Below are positions 28,951 through 38,533 of a DNA stretch of 64,000 nt, piece after piece. Made by a program: the position numbers and the translations under genes. This DNA comes from Campylobacter taeniopygiae (GTDB lineage Bacteria; Campylobacterota; Campylobacteria; Campylobacterales; Campylobacteraceae). Numbering within the stretch: the stretch's first letter is position 1; each line of letters starts with the position of its first letter. The DNA lies in NCBI RefSeq assembly GCF_005406225.1, contig NZ_NXLY01000006.1, positions 1 through 64,000 on the forward strand, written 5' to 3'. The notes below the pieces were generated by a model, which had not been told where the DNA came from, did not search any database, and saw nothing but the letters and a program-made list of their open reading frames with translations.

Positions 28951-29517
28951 ATGAAAAAAATTATTTTATTATTCTTTTTTTTAGGAAATATTTGGGCTTT
29001 AAATTTAAACGATATCCCAAATACTATGCAAAATAACATTGATAAAAGTTTGAATTTTTTAAAAACTCAAAAAGATAAAACTTTAGTCGCAAATGAAATT
29101 TTTAAACTCTTTGATGATATCATTGATTATAAACTTATGGCAAAACTTAGTCTTTCAAAAAACTATGATAAACTTAGCAAACAAGAGCAAGAAGAATTTT
29201 CAAAAGCTTTTGAGCAAAGTCTTAAAAAAAGCTTTACTGATAAATTAAGTCTTTATAAAGATCAAATTCTAAAAGTAAAAAATGGAGAACTTAAAAACGA
29301 AAAAAGATATTTTCTTACAACTTCTATTGTGGATAATGGAGAGGAAAAAAATATTATTTTCAAATTTTACAACAATGATAATAATTGGTTAATTTATGAT
29401 GTTGATGTACTAGGGGTTAGCATCATTCAAACTTATCGCTCTCAATTTGGAGACATTTTATCGAGTGAGGGATTTAATGCTTTATTGCAAAAACTCAAAA
29501 GCATTACCATTAAATAA
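28951..29517 (+). CDS. mlaC: MlaC-type periplasmic phospholipid-binding protein
   Basis: Equivalent to Cj1372. 188 residues of the Ttg2D/MlaC (toluene tolerance) family, which carries phospholipid across the periplasm. The signal peptide is IILLFFFLGNIWA, with cleavage near residue 17. The mature protein has the family pattern of an N-terminal helical half and a C-terminal beta half, including DDIIDYKLMAKLSL near 50-63 and a VDVLGVSIIQTYRSQF element near 151-166. Its TAA stop is directly adjacent to the ATG of the next gene, so translation is coupled to the RND transporter. Confidence 0.9.
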   Translation: MKKIILLFFFLGNIWALNLNDIPNTMQNNIDKSLNFLKTQKDKTLVANEIFKLFDDIIDYKLMAKLSLSKNYDKLSKQEQEEFSKAFEQSLKKSFTDKLSLYKDQILKVKNGELKNEKRYFLTTSIVDNGEEKNIIFKFYNNDNNWLIYDVDVLGVSIIQTYRSQFGDILSSEGFNALLQKLKSITIK

Positions 29518-31971
29518 ATGCTTTCAAAATTTTTAAAACTGATTATTTCTTACCCAAAAACTACTTTTTTGGGAACCTTTTTTATTTGTTTATTTCTTAG
29601 TTTTTTTGCTTTTAAAATAAGTGTTGATGCAAGTGCTGAAAGTTTATTGCTCGAAGATGATACCGATTTAAAAACCTTTAGAGAAATTTCAAAACATTAT
29701 AAAAATGATAATTTTTTGATTCTTGCTTTTAAACCTCAAGATGAAAATCCTTTTTCAAAAACAAATTTATCTAAATTACAAAAACTTCACAATGATTTAG
29801 AAAAAGCACCTTTGATTGAACGCGTTTTTAGCATCATCAATGCACCCTTATTACAAAGCTCTGAAAACACAGATCTTAAAGAACTTTTAAAAAATATACC
29901 CGATATACAAAGCAAAGATGTTAATCAAACAAAGGCAAAAAATGAAATTTTAAACAATCCTTTTTATAAAAATAATATTATTTCAAAAAATGGAAGAATC
30001 ACAGGAATTATCATTTATCTAAAAACAGATTATATTTACAATGAACTTATAGAAAAAAGAAATTTAGCTAAAAATGAAAAAGAAAAAAATGCTATTCGTT
30101 TAGCGATTAAAAAACATCAAGATCAGCAAAAAATTCTCAATAAACAAAATTTAGATTTTATAAAAAATATTATAAAAAAATACGAAACCAATCAAGATAA
30201 ACTTTATCTTGGCGGTGTCAGTATGATAGCTGATGATATGATCACCTATATAAAATCCGATCTTTTAATCTATGGAGTTTCTTTAGTTTTTTTATTAGCA
30301 ATTGCATTATATTATTTTTTTAGAACTTGGCGTTTTGTTCTTTTACCCCTTTTTATATGTTTTATCAGTTTGAGTGCGGCAAGTGGAGTATTTGCTCTTT
30401 TAAATTTTCAAATCACGGTTATTTCTTCTAACTACGTTGCTCTAGTTTTAATCATAACTTTAAGCGTGGTTATACATTTAATCACTCATTTTATAGAAAT
30501 CTCTCAAACCTATCCTAATGCAAGAATTCAACGCCTTGTGCTTCAAACCTTACTGGCTAAAGCAAAACCTAGCCTTTATGCTATAGTTACAACCATGATA
30601 GGCTTTTTTTCCCTTATATTTTCAAATATAGAGCCTATTATAAAATTAGGCATTATGATGAGCGTGGGCATTGGTTTGGCTTTGATTTTTAGCTATTTAT
30701 TTTTAGCAAGTATTCTAGTTTTACTCAAGCCAAAGCAATACCACAAAAAAGAATTTAAATTCAATCTTTTAGAATTTTGTGCAAAAATAAGTCTTGATCA
30801 AAAAAAACGTTATATCATTTATGGAATTTCTTGTATAGCGATTTTAGTATCCTTATTTGGAATTTCTAAACTAAGGGTTGAAAATTCTTTTGTGAATTAT
30901 TTTAGAGATGGCAGTGAGATTAAAAAAGGATTACTTGTTATTGATAAAAATTTAGGCGGAACCTTGCCTCTAGATGTAATCATACGCTTTAAAAATAATC
31001 AAACAGCTACCAACTCAAATAAAGCCTTAGATAGTTTTGAAGATGAATTTGAAGATCTAGAGAAAAAAGATACCTATTGGTTTAATTCCAAAAAAACACG
31101 TATTGCTAAAAAAGTTCATGAATTTTTAGAACATCAAAAATTTGTCGGTTCAGTTCTTAGTTTAAACAGTCTTTTGATTTTAGGTAAAAATATCAATCAT
31201 GGCGAGGATTTAGATGATTTTGCATTGGCATTTTTAAATGAAAATTTGCCTCAAAATTTCAAACAAGATCTTATTTCTCCTTTTGTCAATATAAAAAACA
31301 ATGAATTAAGATTTACAATGCGTATTGTTGATTCTGATCCAAATTTAAGACGTAACGAATTTTTGATCAAGCTTAATGAAAATTTACACAAGCTTTTAAA
31401 AAATGATGATGTGCAAATACAAATCACAGGTATTATGGTGCTTTACAATAATATGCTTCAAAGTCTTTTTTCTTCGCAATTTGATACACTTGTATTTGTT
31501 ATATTAGCCATTTTTATTCTTTTTATCTTTGTTTTTCGTGATTTAAAATTTTCCATTATAGCTATACTGGTTAATGTTATTCCTTTAAGTGTTGTTTTTG
31601 CCTTAATGGGGTTGTGTCAAATTCCTCTTGATATGATGAGTATTACAATAGCTGCTATTGCTATTGGCATTGGAGTTGATGATGCTATTCATTATATCTA
31701 TCGTTTTAAGGAAGAAATTAAAAGCAAAAGTATTGAAGAAGCTATAATCAACTCTCATCTTAGCATAGGATCAGCACTTTACTATACTACTATAAGCATA
31801 GTATTAGGGTTTAGCGTTATGATGAGTAGTAATTTTATCCCTACAATCTATTTTGGGGTTTTAACAGTCTTTGTTATGATTTTACTTTTAAGTGGGAGTT
31901 TATTTTTACTCCCTAGTTTTTTAATCAGTATTTATTCTAAGAAAGCCAAACTTGAAAACCAACATAAATAG
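29518..31971 (+). CDS. RND-superfamily (MMPL/HpnN-like) lipid exporter
   Basis: Equivalent to Cj1373. An 817-residue inner-membrane protein with duplicated RND topology: one helix, a periplasmic loop of about 200 residues, five helices (about 240-395), then a repeat of the pattern (helix near 430, loop, five helices near 650-810). The sterol-sensing/MMPL-type motifs include GIGVDDAIHYIYRF near 717-730 in the second half, with the paired acidic residues used for proton relay. The family includes HpnN-type hopanoid and MmpL lipid exporters. Its place directly after mlaA and mlaC, in a locus with no MlaFEDB ABC genes, suggests it powers the lipid relay. That is inference. It ends overlapping a small ORF on the other strand. 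Confidence 0.88.
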   Translation: MLSKFLKLIISYPKTTFLGTFFICLFLSFFAFKISVDASAESLLLEDDTDLKTFREISKHYKNDNFLILAFKPQDENPFSKTNLSKLQKLHNDLEKAPLIERVFSIINAPLLQSSENTDLKELLKNIPDIQSKDVNQTKAKNEILNNPFYKNNIISKNGRITGIIIYLKTDYIYNELIEKRNLAKNEKEKNAIRLAIKKHQDQQKILNKQNLDFIKNIIKKYETNQDKLYLGGVSMIADDMITYIKSDLLIYGVSLVFLLAIALYYFFRTWRFVLLPLFICFISLSAASGVFALLNFQITVISSNYVALVLIITLSVVIHLITHFIEISQTYPNARIQRLVLQTLLAKAKPSLYAIVTTMIGFFSLIFSNIEPIIKLGIMMSVGIGLALIFSYLFLASILVLLKPKQYHKKEFKFNLLEFCAKISLDQKKRYIIYGISCIAILVSLFGISKLRVENSFVNYFRDGSEIKKGLLVIDKNLGGTLPLDVIIRFKNNQTATNSNKALDSFEDEFEDLEKKDTYWFNSKKTRIAKKVHEFLEHQKFVGSVLSLNSLLILGKNINHGEDLDDFALAFLNENLPQNFKQDLISPFVNIKNNELRFTMRIVDSDPNLRRNEFLIKLNENLHKLLKNDDVQIQITGIMVLYNNMLQSLFSSQFDTLVFVILAIFILFIFVFRDLKFSIIAILVNVIPLSVVFALMGLCQIPLDMMSITIAAIAIGIGVDDAIHYIYRFKEEIKSKSIEEAIINSHLSIGSALYYTTISIVLGFSVMMSSNFIPTIYFGVLTVFVMILLLSGSLFLLPSFLISIYSKKAKLENQHK

Positions 31972-32017
31972 CATAAATTAGAACAACCGCAATCATGTAT
32001 TTTATAAATTTCTTCAT
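31937..32017 (-). CDS. Putative 26-aa single-pass membrane protein coupled to rdgB
   Basis: A short ORF encoding [18 protein letters not shown] and then VGFQVWLS. Basic N-terminus followed by a hydrophobic stretch of about 17 residues, as in many bacterial small membrane proteins. Its ATG overlaps the rdgB stop (ATGA), which would couple translation, and a purine-rich stretch lies upstream within the last rdgB codons. Its 3' end overlaps the end of the RND gene on the opposite strand. No homologue is known to me; this is a sequence-based candidate only. Confidence 0.4.
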   Translation of the reverse strand: MKKFIKYMIAVVLIYAIYVGFQVWLS

Positions 32018-32625
32018 CTTTCTTTTTCCCTTTTAATCATTTCTAAAATAATTAAAGCAAGCTCCATAGCTTTAAATCTATGCGAAATCTTATTCTTTTG
32101 ACTAGATTCAAGTTCAGCTAAAGTTTGTTCAAAATCCTTTGGAATAAAAAGACTATCATAACCAAAGCCCTTGTCTCCTTTTTCTTTATTGATGACTTTT
32201 CCATGCATACTTGCTTGGGTTACATACTCCCCATTTAAAGTTACTAAAGCAATAGCAGCTTTATAATGAGCCTTACTTTCACAAATGTTTAATTTTTTCA
32301 TTTCAGAAAGTAATTTCTCTCTATTGCTTTTATCATCACCTTTAGCGCTAAAACGAGCAGAGAAAATTCCAGGTTTTCCTCCTAAAGCATCAACGCAAAT
32401 TCCACTATCATCGCTTAAAACAATGAAATCTTTTTTCTGTTCTTGATTTAAAGCATTAAAAACAGCCCTAGCCTTTATTAAAGCGTTTTCTTTAAAACTT
32501 TTACCATTTTCTTCGATTTCAAAAGGCTTAAGAATATCACCAAAGGAATATAAAGAATAATCTTTAATCATGTCTTTAAATTCTAGAACTTTATGTGCGT
32601 TATTTGTTGCCAAAAGAATTTTCAT
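32014..32625 (-). CDS. rdgB: XTP/dITP diphosphatase (RdgB/HAM1 family)
   Basis: House-cleaning pyrophosphatase that removes non-canonical purine nucleotides (dITP, XTP) from the pool. 203 residues. The N-terminal nucleotide motif [12 protein letters not shown] lies near 4-15, the catalytic [13 protein letters not shown] near 71-83, and the C-terminal FGYDSLFIP element and SHRFKAM near 181-187 are all intact. It is followed by the overlapping small ORF (ATGA) and is divergent from the efflux gene cmeG across about 150 bases. Confidence 0.94.
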   Translation of the reverse strand: MKILLATNNAHKVLEFKDMIKDYSLYSFGDILKPFEIEENGKSFKENALIKARAVFNALNQEQKKDFIVLSDDSGICVDALGGKPGIFSARFSAKGDDKSNREKLLSEMKKLNICESKAHYKAAIALVTLNGEYVTQASMHGKVINKEKGDKGFGYDSLFIPKDFEQTLAELESSQKNKISHRFKAMELALIILEMIKREKER

Positions 32626-32777
32626 ACCCTATCCTTTCTTTTTTTTAGCTATGAAAACTTTGAAAAAAGTCTAGCATAATTTTTAAAAGCTTACAAGAAA
32701 AATATCCTATAAAATTAAAAATAAGTTAATCTAAATGATAGTAAAATTATCTCAATTTAAAATTGAGGAAGGTAGCA

Positions 32778-34073
32778 ATGTTAAATAATGTTTTAGCTTT
32801 ATCATTTATAATTGGAACTAGATTTTTTGGACTTTTCATTGTTTTGCCTGTCTTAAGTCTTTATACTCTAAAACTAGAACATGCAAATGAATTCTTAGTG
32901 GGATTTTTAGTCGGAATTTATTCTCTTACGCAAATGATTTTACAAATGCCTTTTGGAATTTTAAGCGATAAAATAGGTCGTAAAAAAACAATGCTTATAG
33001 GACTTTTAGTCTTTATTGTAGGTTCTTTAATTTGTGCTTTTTCTCATGATATTTACATGATGCTATTAGGCAGAATGCTTCAAGGTGCTGGGGCTATTGG
33101 CGGCGTCGCTACAGCTATGATTAGCGATTTTATCACAGAAGAAAATCGCGGTAAAGCTATGGCTATCATGGGTTCTTTTATAGGTCTTAGTTTTGCGAGT
33201 TCTATGGTTATCTCTCCTTTAATGAGTGCAAAATGGGGCTTATCTAGTCTTTTTTATTTGAGTGCAGCTTTATCGGCTTTATGTATTGTTTTACTTTATA
33301 GCGTTGTTCCAAAAGAAAATAAAATCACTCATCACAATCAAAAAACACCTTTTTTACATCTTATTAGACAAAAAAATTTAGCCCTAATGAATATTACTAA
33401 TTGTATGCAAAAAATGCTTATGAGTATAGCGTTTTTAAGCATACCTATTATTTTAGTTAAACATCTAGGTTTTCATGAAAATAAACTTTGGGCTGTTTAT
33501 ACGCCTTCTATGATTGCGGGATTTATTGCCATGGGATTTGCCGGAAGTTTAGGAGAAAAAAAAGGATTGGCTAAGCAAATTTTATTACTTGGTGTGGTAT
33601 TTTTTATTTTTTCTTATGTTCTTTTTAGTCTTTCTAACTCCATCAATCTTTTTATTGTTGCTATTGTTATATTTTTTATCGGATTTAACCTACATGAGCC
33701 TATTATGCAAAGTTGTGCATCAAAATTTTGTAAAGTCCATGAAAAAGGTGCAGCATTAGGTCTTTTTAATGCCTTTGGTTACGCAGGAAGTTTTATAGGT
33801 GGTTCTGTTGGTGGAATATTTTTACATCTTAATCAATTAAATCTTTTAACAATTATCTTAGTTGTTTTAGCTATTTTTTGGTTGATTAGTCTCTTTTTCT
33901 TAAAAAATCCATCTGAATTTAAAAATATCTACCTACCTTTAAATACATCTTTGGATTTAAAAGAATTTGGAAAAAATATAGGGGTTATAGATATTTATAA
34001 AAATTCCAAAAATTTAATTATTAAATTTGACAGTAAAATTACAAATGAAGAAAGTTTAAAAGCTAAAATTTAA
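32778..34073 (+). CDS. cmeG: Major facilitator superfamily multidrug efflux protein CmeG
   Basis: Equivalent to Cj1375 (CmeG), reported to contribute to resistance to fluoroquinolones and other agents and to oxidative stress in C. jejuni. About 431 residues with 12 predicted helices and a cytoplasmic C-terminal tail. The MFS motif A region ILSDKIGRKKTMLIG lies near 63-77, and GRMLQGAGAIGG near 99-110 matches motif B. ATG 32778 is preceded by GAGGAAGG; the frame opens upstream but without support. It ends with an 11-base convergent overlap with the next leftward gene, a tight junction that coincides with the edge of an inverted segment relative to NCTC 11168. Confidence 0.88.
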   Translation: MLNNVLALSFIIGTRFFGLFIVLPVLSLYTLKLEHANEFLVGFLVGIYSLTQMILQMPFGILSDKIGRKKTMLIGLLVFIVGSLICAFSHDIYMMLLGRMLQGAGAIGGVATAMISDFITEENRGKAMAIMGSFIGLSFASSMVISPLMSAKWGLSSLFYLSAALSALCIVLLYSVVPKENKITHHNQKTPFLHLIRQKNLALMNITNCMQKMLMSIAFLSIPIILVKHLGFHENKLWAVYTPSMIAGFIAMGFAGSLGEKKGLAKQILLLGVVFFIFSYVLFSLSNSINLFIVAIVIFFIGFNLHEPIMQSCASKFCKVHEKGAALGLFNAFGYAGSFIGGSVGGIFLHLNQLNLLTIILVVLAIFWLISLFFLKNPSEFKNIYLPLNTSLDLKEFGKNIGVIDIYKNSKNLIIKFDSKITNEESLKAKI

Positions 34074-34587
34074 AATAGAAAAAACTCGCAATTTGATTGA
34101 GAATTTTATCTTCTAATGAAGCTTGACAACGCTCTTTGTTTGATAAATAAGCTGTTCTAGCGATTAAGCTTGTTCTTTGAGTTTTACCATTTTTAATAAT
34201 CTCTATATTTAATTGCATACTGTAATAATTCTCAACAAGCCATTCTCCTTGGCTTTCCAAAGGATCAAAATCATAAAAAAATCTAGCTGAAGTGCTTATC
34301 CTTTGTGCATAAGAATGTTTTTTCATATCCACAAGATTGAGATAAATTTTATATGTTGGATTTTGATTGCTTTGTTTAAGTCCTAAATTTTGCAATTTAT
34401 TGGCTAATTTATACTCTAGCTCGCTTTTAATTTTACTTGGATTTTGAAAAAGAATTTCAAAAGTTTCATTAGGATGTGCTTGAAGAAATATGCCTTCATT
34501 ATTAGTTTGTATAGAACTTTCAACAAAGGTAGAATTAGCACAGGCACTCATAAGGAGTGCCAAAAATATAAAAATAAAAATTTTCAT
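34063..34587 (-). CDS. Predicted lipoprotein, function unknown
   Basis: Equivalent to Cj1381. 174 residues with a lipoprotein signal: hydrophobic FIFIFLALLMSAC, with the lipobox LMSAC placing the acylated Cys near residue 16. The mature part has a TraT-like or YajG-like composition (a conserved LEYKLANKLQNLGLKQSNQN segment, written here as about residues 56-75), suggesting a periplasm-facing, outer-membrane-anchored protein. It overlaps the DsbC-like gene by 4 bases (ATGA), so it is expressed with it and possibly with selB. Function not established. Confidence 0.8.
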   Translation of the reverse strand: MKIFIFIFLALLMSACANSTFVESSIQTNNEGIFLQAHPNETFEILFQNPSKIKSELEYKLANKLQNLGLKQSNQNPTYKIYLNLVDMKKHSYAQRISTSARFFYDFDPLESQGEWLVENYYSMQLNIEIIKNGKTQRTSLIARTAYLSNKERCQASLEDKILNQIASFFYFKF

Positions 34588-35294
34588 TTTATGATGGTTG
34601 GTGTAGCGCTAAGCCCTAAAGCACGATATTTTTCATAAAGAGAGAATATCTGTTTTAATTCAGCATCGCTGACTTTCGGGTAGTTTTTAATATTTGGATT
34701 ATAATATTTCTTTAAAATCGCTATTTTTTCATCATCATTTTTAGCTTTTTTAACTTCTTTATAAATGAGTGCTGACTTTTCAAAAGCTGATTTTCCATGC
34801 ACTGGAGTTAAAATATAATTGATTTGATAATCTTTAAGCTCATCTTTAATTTGCTCTAGCTGCTCTCTACAAAAAGGACATTCTGGATCAGAGAATACAT
34901 ACATTGCGGGTTTATTTTTATCACCCATAGCAATCACCATCTTTTCCTTTTGTGCCACAGGTTTGGCATTTTTAGCAAAATGTTCTCTAGCTTCTTGAAA
35001 TTTTTTCATTTCATATTCTTGAGCATAAGAAGTTCTTGTTTTTATATCAATAATATCAGGAACTATAATATTATCCTTTGTAAAAAGAATTTGATCTTGA
35101 GTTTGACCATCAACACTCACGCTAACAATCACACTTTCAAATCCTGTATTTCCAACTTTTTGACGATCTTTGACACTTACGGTAGCATTTGGAAACTGCA
35201 TTTTGATACTTTTTGAATAAAAATCACTGATTTCACTATTGCTTGCAGCAAATAAAGATGCTGAACAAGCTAAAATTAAGCTTAATTTTCTCAT
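34584..35294 (-). CDS. DsbC/DsbG-like periplasmic thiol-disulfide protein
   Basis: Equivalent to Cj1380. 236 residues with a signal peptide (LSLILACSASLFA, cleavage near 17). An N-terminal dimerisation-like region is followed by a thioredoxin-fold domain with active site SDPECPFCREQ near 132-142 (CPFC) and the cis-proline loop SATPTIIK at the very C-terminus. This fits a disulfide isomerase or reductase acting on periplasmic proteins. It overlaps the lipoprotein gene downstream, and selB lies 47 bases upstream. Substrates are unknown; candidates are haem-CXXCH cytochromes such as the Nrf proteins. Confidence 0.88.
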   Translation of the reverse strand: MRKLSLILACSASLFAASNSEISDFYSKSIKMQFPNATVSVKDRQKVGNTGFESVIVSVSVDGQTQDQILFTKDNIIVPDIIDIKTRTSYAQEYEMKKFQEAREHFAKNAKPVAQKEKMVIAMGDKNKPAMYVFSDPECPFCREQLEQIKDELKDYQINYILTPVHGKSAFEKSALIYKEVKKAKNDDEKIAILKKYYNPNIKNYPKVSDAELKQIFSLYEKYRALGLSATPTIIK

Positions 35295-35341
35295 TCATAT
35301 TCCTTAAAAAATAAAATATAGATTTATTGTATAATGATTTT

Positions 35342-37144
35342 CTAAATACTTGTTTTTAAAAATCTTTTTTTCTCTTTTTTTTGTACCCTTTCATCTTTGT
35401 CTAGATACTCTAAATACGCTATTGCGTATTTTCTTGATAGATGAAAAATTTCTTTCATTTTTTGCACATCAAGCTCTGTTGTTTGTAAAATTTTCAAACA
35501 TTCTTGCATCATTTGATCTAAAGCTTTTTTTTCTACAAAAAGATTATGAGAAAGTCTGATAACTAACTTTTCTTGAGTGAGTTTTTTTAAAATTTCATCA
35601 CCGCTTTTTCGATCAAGATCTAAATCTTCATAAAGATTATAAGGAGCTTGTGGCTTAATGCCTTGTTTTTTTAATATTTCATAGAGTTCATTGTTGTTTC
35701 TTTGTTTGAGTTTTTCAAAGTCAATCCCTTTTTTAAAATATATTCCATTTTTAAAATCGAGCAAATTTTGCATATTTTTAAGCCCAAATTCACAAAATTC
35801 CACACTCGCCCAAGAGATTCTCAAAGATAATGAAGTCGGAGAAAACATAGCATAAGGATTTTTATCTAGTATAAAAATAATCATTTTTTTAAATTCATCC
35901 AAAGCTAAGAGATTATAAACATTGAGATTTTTTTCATCCACAAAAACCCCGTTTAATTTCTTTGCCAAATCCAAAGCTTCTTTATGAAGTAATTTAAATC
36001 TTTGATAACTAGAAAGCAAACCAAATCCCATTTTATGGATATCTTTTAAAAAACTAAAAACCGCTTTAAAGTCTCTATTTTTAAGTAAAAATAATAATTT
36101 ATTTTTTAATTCTTTCTTTAAAGGCTCACTTACAGGATTTAAAATTCTACCACCCCCGACAATACGATTATTTTGAAGTAAGATAAATTTTTCATCAAAA
36201 CATAAAAAAAGCTGGGTTTTAAAAACAAGATGGGCAAAAAATTCATCATTGTCTAATTCTTTTAAAATTGTAAGCTTACATTCTACACTTTTGCTTCCTA
36301 CACAAAAAAGCATTTTCTCATTTTTTAATCCTCTTTTAGCTTTGATTAAAACATCGCATTCTAAAAATCCTTTAAAAATACCTTTCTTGCTTAAAACAAA
36401 ACCTTTTTTCAAATCTTCATGATCACAATTTAAACTCAATGCCACACGGTTAAAAGCTCCAATTTCTTTACAATCTTGATCATGATTTTGTATATTTTTG
36501 ATCAAAAGTTCTTTTTGATTATCCAAGCAAATAATTTTTTCATTAACACTGATTTTTCCCTCATTTAAACTACCTGTCACAACAGTTCCAATGCCTTTGA
36601 GTGAAAAAATTCTATCTATGTAATAGCGAAAAATCAAATCATCTTTTGCATTTTTATCTTTTAAATTTAAAAGATAATCTTTTAAAACATCGATACTAGC
36701 TTGATCTTTTATAGATGTATAAAAAACATTTAAAGGGGTAAAATTTAACTTTTTTAAAATTTCTTGCCCACGTTCCTTATAATTTTTGCATAAATCGCAT
36801 TTGCTAAATACAATAATAATATCTTTAATTTCTAAGATTTCAAGCACTTCTAAATGCTCTATGCTTTGCTCTTTTAAACCTTCATTAATATCAATAACAA
36901 ACAAACAAGCACTAAAACCAAATGCTCCGCTAATCATAGTTTTAACTAAATCTTTATGACCTGGAACATCGATAAAAGAAAAGTGTTTATCTTTTAATTT
37001 TAAATCCGAAAAACTTAGATTGATTGTAATTTGTCTTTCTTTTTCTTCTTTTAAATTATCTCCATCAAAGCCATTTAAAGCTTTAATTAAAGAAGTTTTT
37101 CCATGATCAATATGCCCTGCAGTTCCAATAAGTAAAGAATTCAT
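35342..37144 (-). CDS. selB: Selenocysteine-specific elongation factor SelB
   Basis: GTPase that delivers Sec-tRNA to UGA codons bearing a SECIS element. 600 residues. The N-terminal EF-Tu-like G domain has GTAGHIDHGKTSL near 7-19, DVPGHKDLV near 58-66 and SKCDL near 113-117. The C-terminal half contains winged-helix repeats that bind the SECIS RNA, ending near KTSI. Start is ATG at 37144, whose first base is the last base of the selA stop (TGATG), giving translational coupling; an in-frame TTG precedes it. The selenocysteine tRNA gene was not found in this window. Confidence 0.95.
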   Translation of the reverse strand: MNSLLIGTAGHIDHGKTSLIKALNGFDGDNLKEEKERQITINLSFSDLKLKDKHFSFIDVPGHKDLVKTMISGAFGFSACLFVIDINEGLKEQSIEHLEVLEILEIKDIIIVFSKCDLCKNYKERGQEILKKLNFTPLNVFYTSIKDQASIDVLKDYLLNLKDKNAKDDLIFRYYIDRIFSLKGIGTVVTGSLNEGKISVNEKIICLDNQKELLIKNIQNHDQDCKEIGAFNRVALSLNCDHEDLKKGFVLSKKGIFKGFLECDVLIKAKRGLKNEKMLFCVGSKSVECKLTILKELDNDEFFAHLVFKTQLFLCFDEKFILLQNNRIVGGGRILNPVSEPLKKELKNKLLFLLKNRDFKAVFSFLKDIHKMGFGLLSSYQRFKLLHKEALDLAKKLNGVFVDEKNLNVYNLLALDEFKKMIIFILDKNPYAMFSPTSLSLRISWASVEFCEFGLKNMQNLLDFKNGIYFKKGIDFEKLKQRNNNELYEILKKQGIKPQAPYNLYEDLDLDRKSGDEILKKLTQEKLVIRLSHNLFVEKKALDQMMQECLKILQTTELDVQKMKEIFHLSRKYAIAYLEYLDKDERVQKKEKKRFLKTSI

Positions 37145-38460
37145 CAATCTTCCATAGAATTAATCAATTGAATCAAAGTATCCAAATCACTTTCCCTAAT
37201 CGTTCTAAAATCTAAAATAAAACTATCATTTTCAACGCGACCTATGATATTTTTTTCTCTAAATTTTTCTTGCAATATTAAAGCCTTGCCCTTAAAAGAC
37301 AAAACTCGACTTTCTAAAGTTCTATCAGGCATAGAACCACCCCCGACTAAACTCTTGCTATTTTTAATTTCACTTTCAAATTTAATCCTCTGCTGCACCC
37401 ACAAAGCTTTTTGCTCTATATGTTTAATATCATCGTTTAAAAGTCTTAAAGTAGTGATTTTATTATAATCTTTTTCAAGATAAGCTTTAAGCGTTTCATT
37501 AAGCAGCGCTAAAGTGATTTTATCTACTCTTAACATTCTTAAAAGCTGATTTTTTTTAATCTTCTCAATCAAATCTTTTTTTCCCAGTATAATTCCAGCT
37601 TGGACAGAACCAAAAAGTTTATCACCGCTAAAACTTAAAATATCGCAATTTTTAAGCACTTTTTTAATCATAGGTTCATTTTTTGCCAATTCTTTATTTA
37701 AATTTTCACACCACCCAGAGCCTAAATCATAATAGGTTAAAATTCCTTTTTCTTTAGCTAATTTATCAAGTTCCACAATGCTTACATCGCTTTGAAAACC
37801 TATAAGGGCAAAATTTGATTTGTGTGTTTTTAATAGTAACTTTGTATTTTCATCGATAGCTTCTTCATAGTCTTTTAAATGCGTTTTATTACTTGTTCCA
37901 ACTTCTTTAAGTTTAACTCCAGCAGCCTTAATCACTTCAGGCACACGAAAACTCCCACCTATTTCGACCAATTCGCCTCTCGAGCTAATAATTTCTTCAT
38001 TTAAACAAAGAGAATTTAAAATCAAAAAAACCGCTGCAGCATTATTATTTACCACTAAAGCATCTTCACACTCAAAAAGCATTTTAAGTTTCTCAAGCAC
38101 TAAAGCGTAGCGACTTCCTCTTTTGCCATTTTCTAAATCAAATTCAAGATTTGCATAATTACAAATTTGATCCTTGCATTGATTAAAAATACTTTCATCA
38201 ATCACACTTCTACCTAAATTTGTATGGATAATCACACCTGTAGCATTGATCACACTTTGTAAATCTTTACGCAGATATTTTTGAATTTCTGATTTTATTT
38301 TTTCTAAAAGAATATTTTTTTCACAGCTATTCTCACCCAAAGCCTTAAGATTGGCTACGATATTTTTGCAAAAATAAGCCTTTAAATAAAAAGGATATTC
38401 CTTTAAAGTTTCATCCTTGATTAAAGTTCCAATTTGTGGGAATTTTTTTATTTTGTCCAT
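37144..38460 (-). CDS. selA: L-seryl-tRNA(Sec) selenium transferase SelA
   Basis: PLP enzyme that converts seryl-tRNA(Sec) to selenocysteinyl-tRNA using selenophosphate. 438 residues, near the usual length. Family elements include GVIIHTNLGRSVID near 70-83 and the PLP lysine in SFSGDKLFGSVQAGIILG near 272-289. Together with selB it supports selenoproteins, in Campylobacter chiefly formate dehydrogenase. It is divergent from the ferredoxin-like gene with 73 bases between starts. In NCTC 11168 (from memory) selA and selB run in the opposite orientation. Confidence 0.95.
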   Translation of the reverse strand: MDKIKKFPQIGTLIKDETLKEYPFYLKAYFCKNIVANLKALGENSCEKNILLEKIKSEIQKYLRKDLQSVINATGVIIHTNLGRSVIDESIFNQCKDQICNYANLEFDLENGKRGSRYALVLEKLKMLFECEDALVVNNNAAAVFLILNSLCLNEEIISSRGELVEIGGSFRVPEVIKAAGVKLKEVGTSNKTHLKDYEEAIDENTKLLLKTHKSNFALIGFQSDVSIVELDKLAKEKGILTYYDLGSGWCENLNKELAKNEPMIKKVLKNCDILSFSGDKLFGSVQAGIILGKKDLIEKIKKNQLLRMLRVDKITLALLNETLKAYLEKDYNKITTLRLLNDDIKHIEQKALWVQQRIKFESEIKNSKSLVGGGSMPDRTLESRVLSFKGKALILQEKFREKNIIGRVENDSFILDFRTIRESDLDTLIQLINSMED

Positions 38461-38533
38461 CTTAAACCTTAAGAAAATATTTGGTTATTTTAACATAAAA
38501 TTTAAAAAAATATTTTTTAGAGGAAAAACTTTA

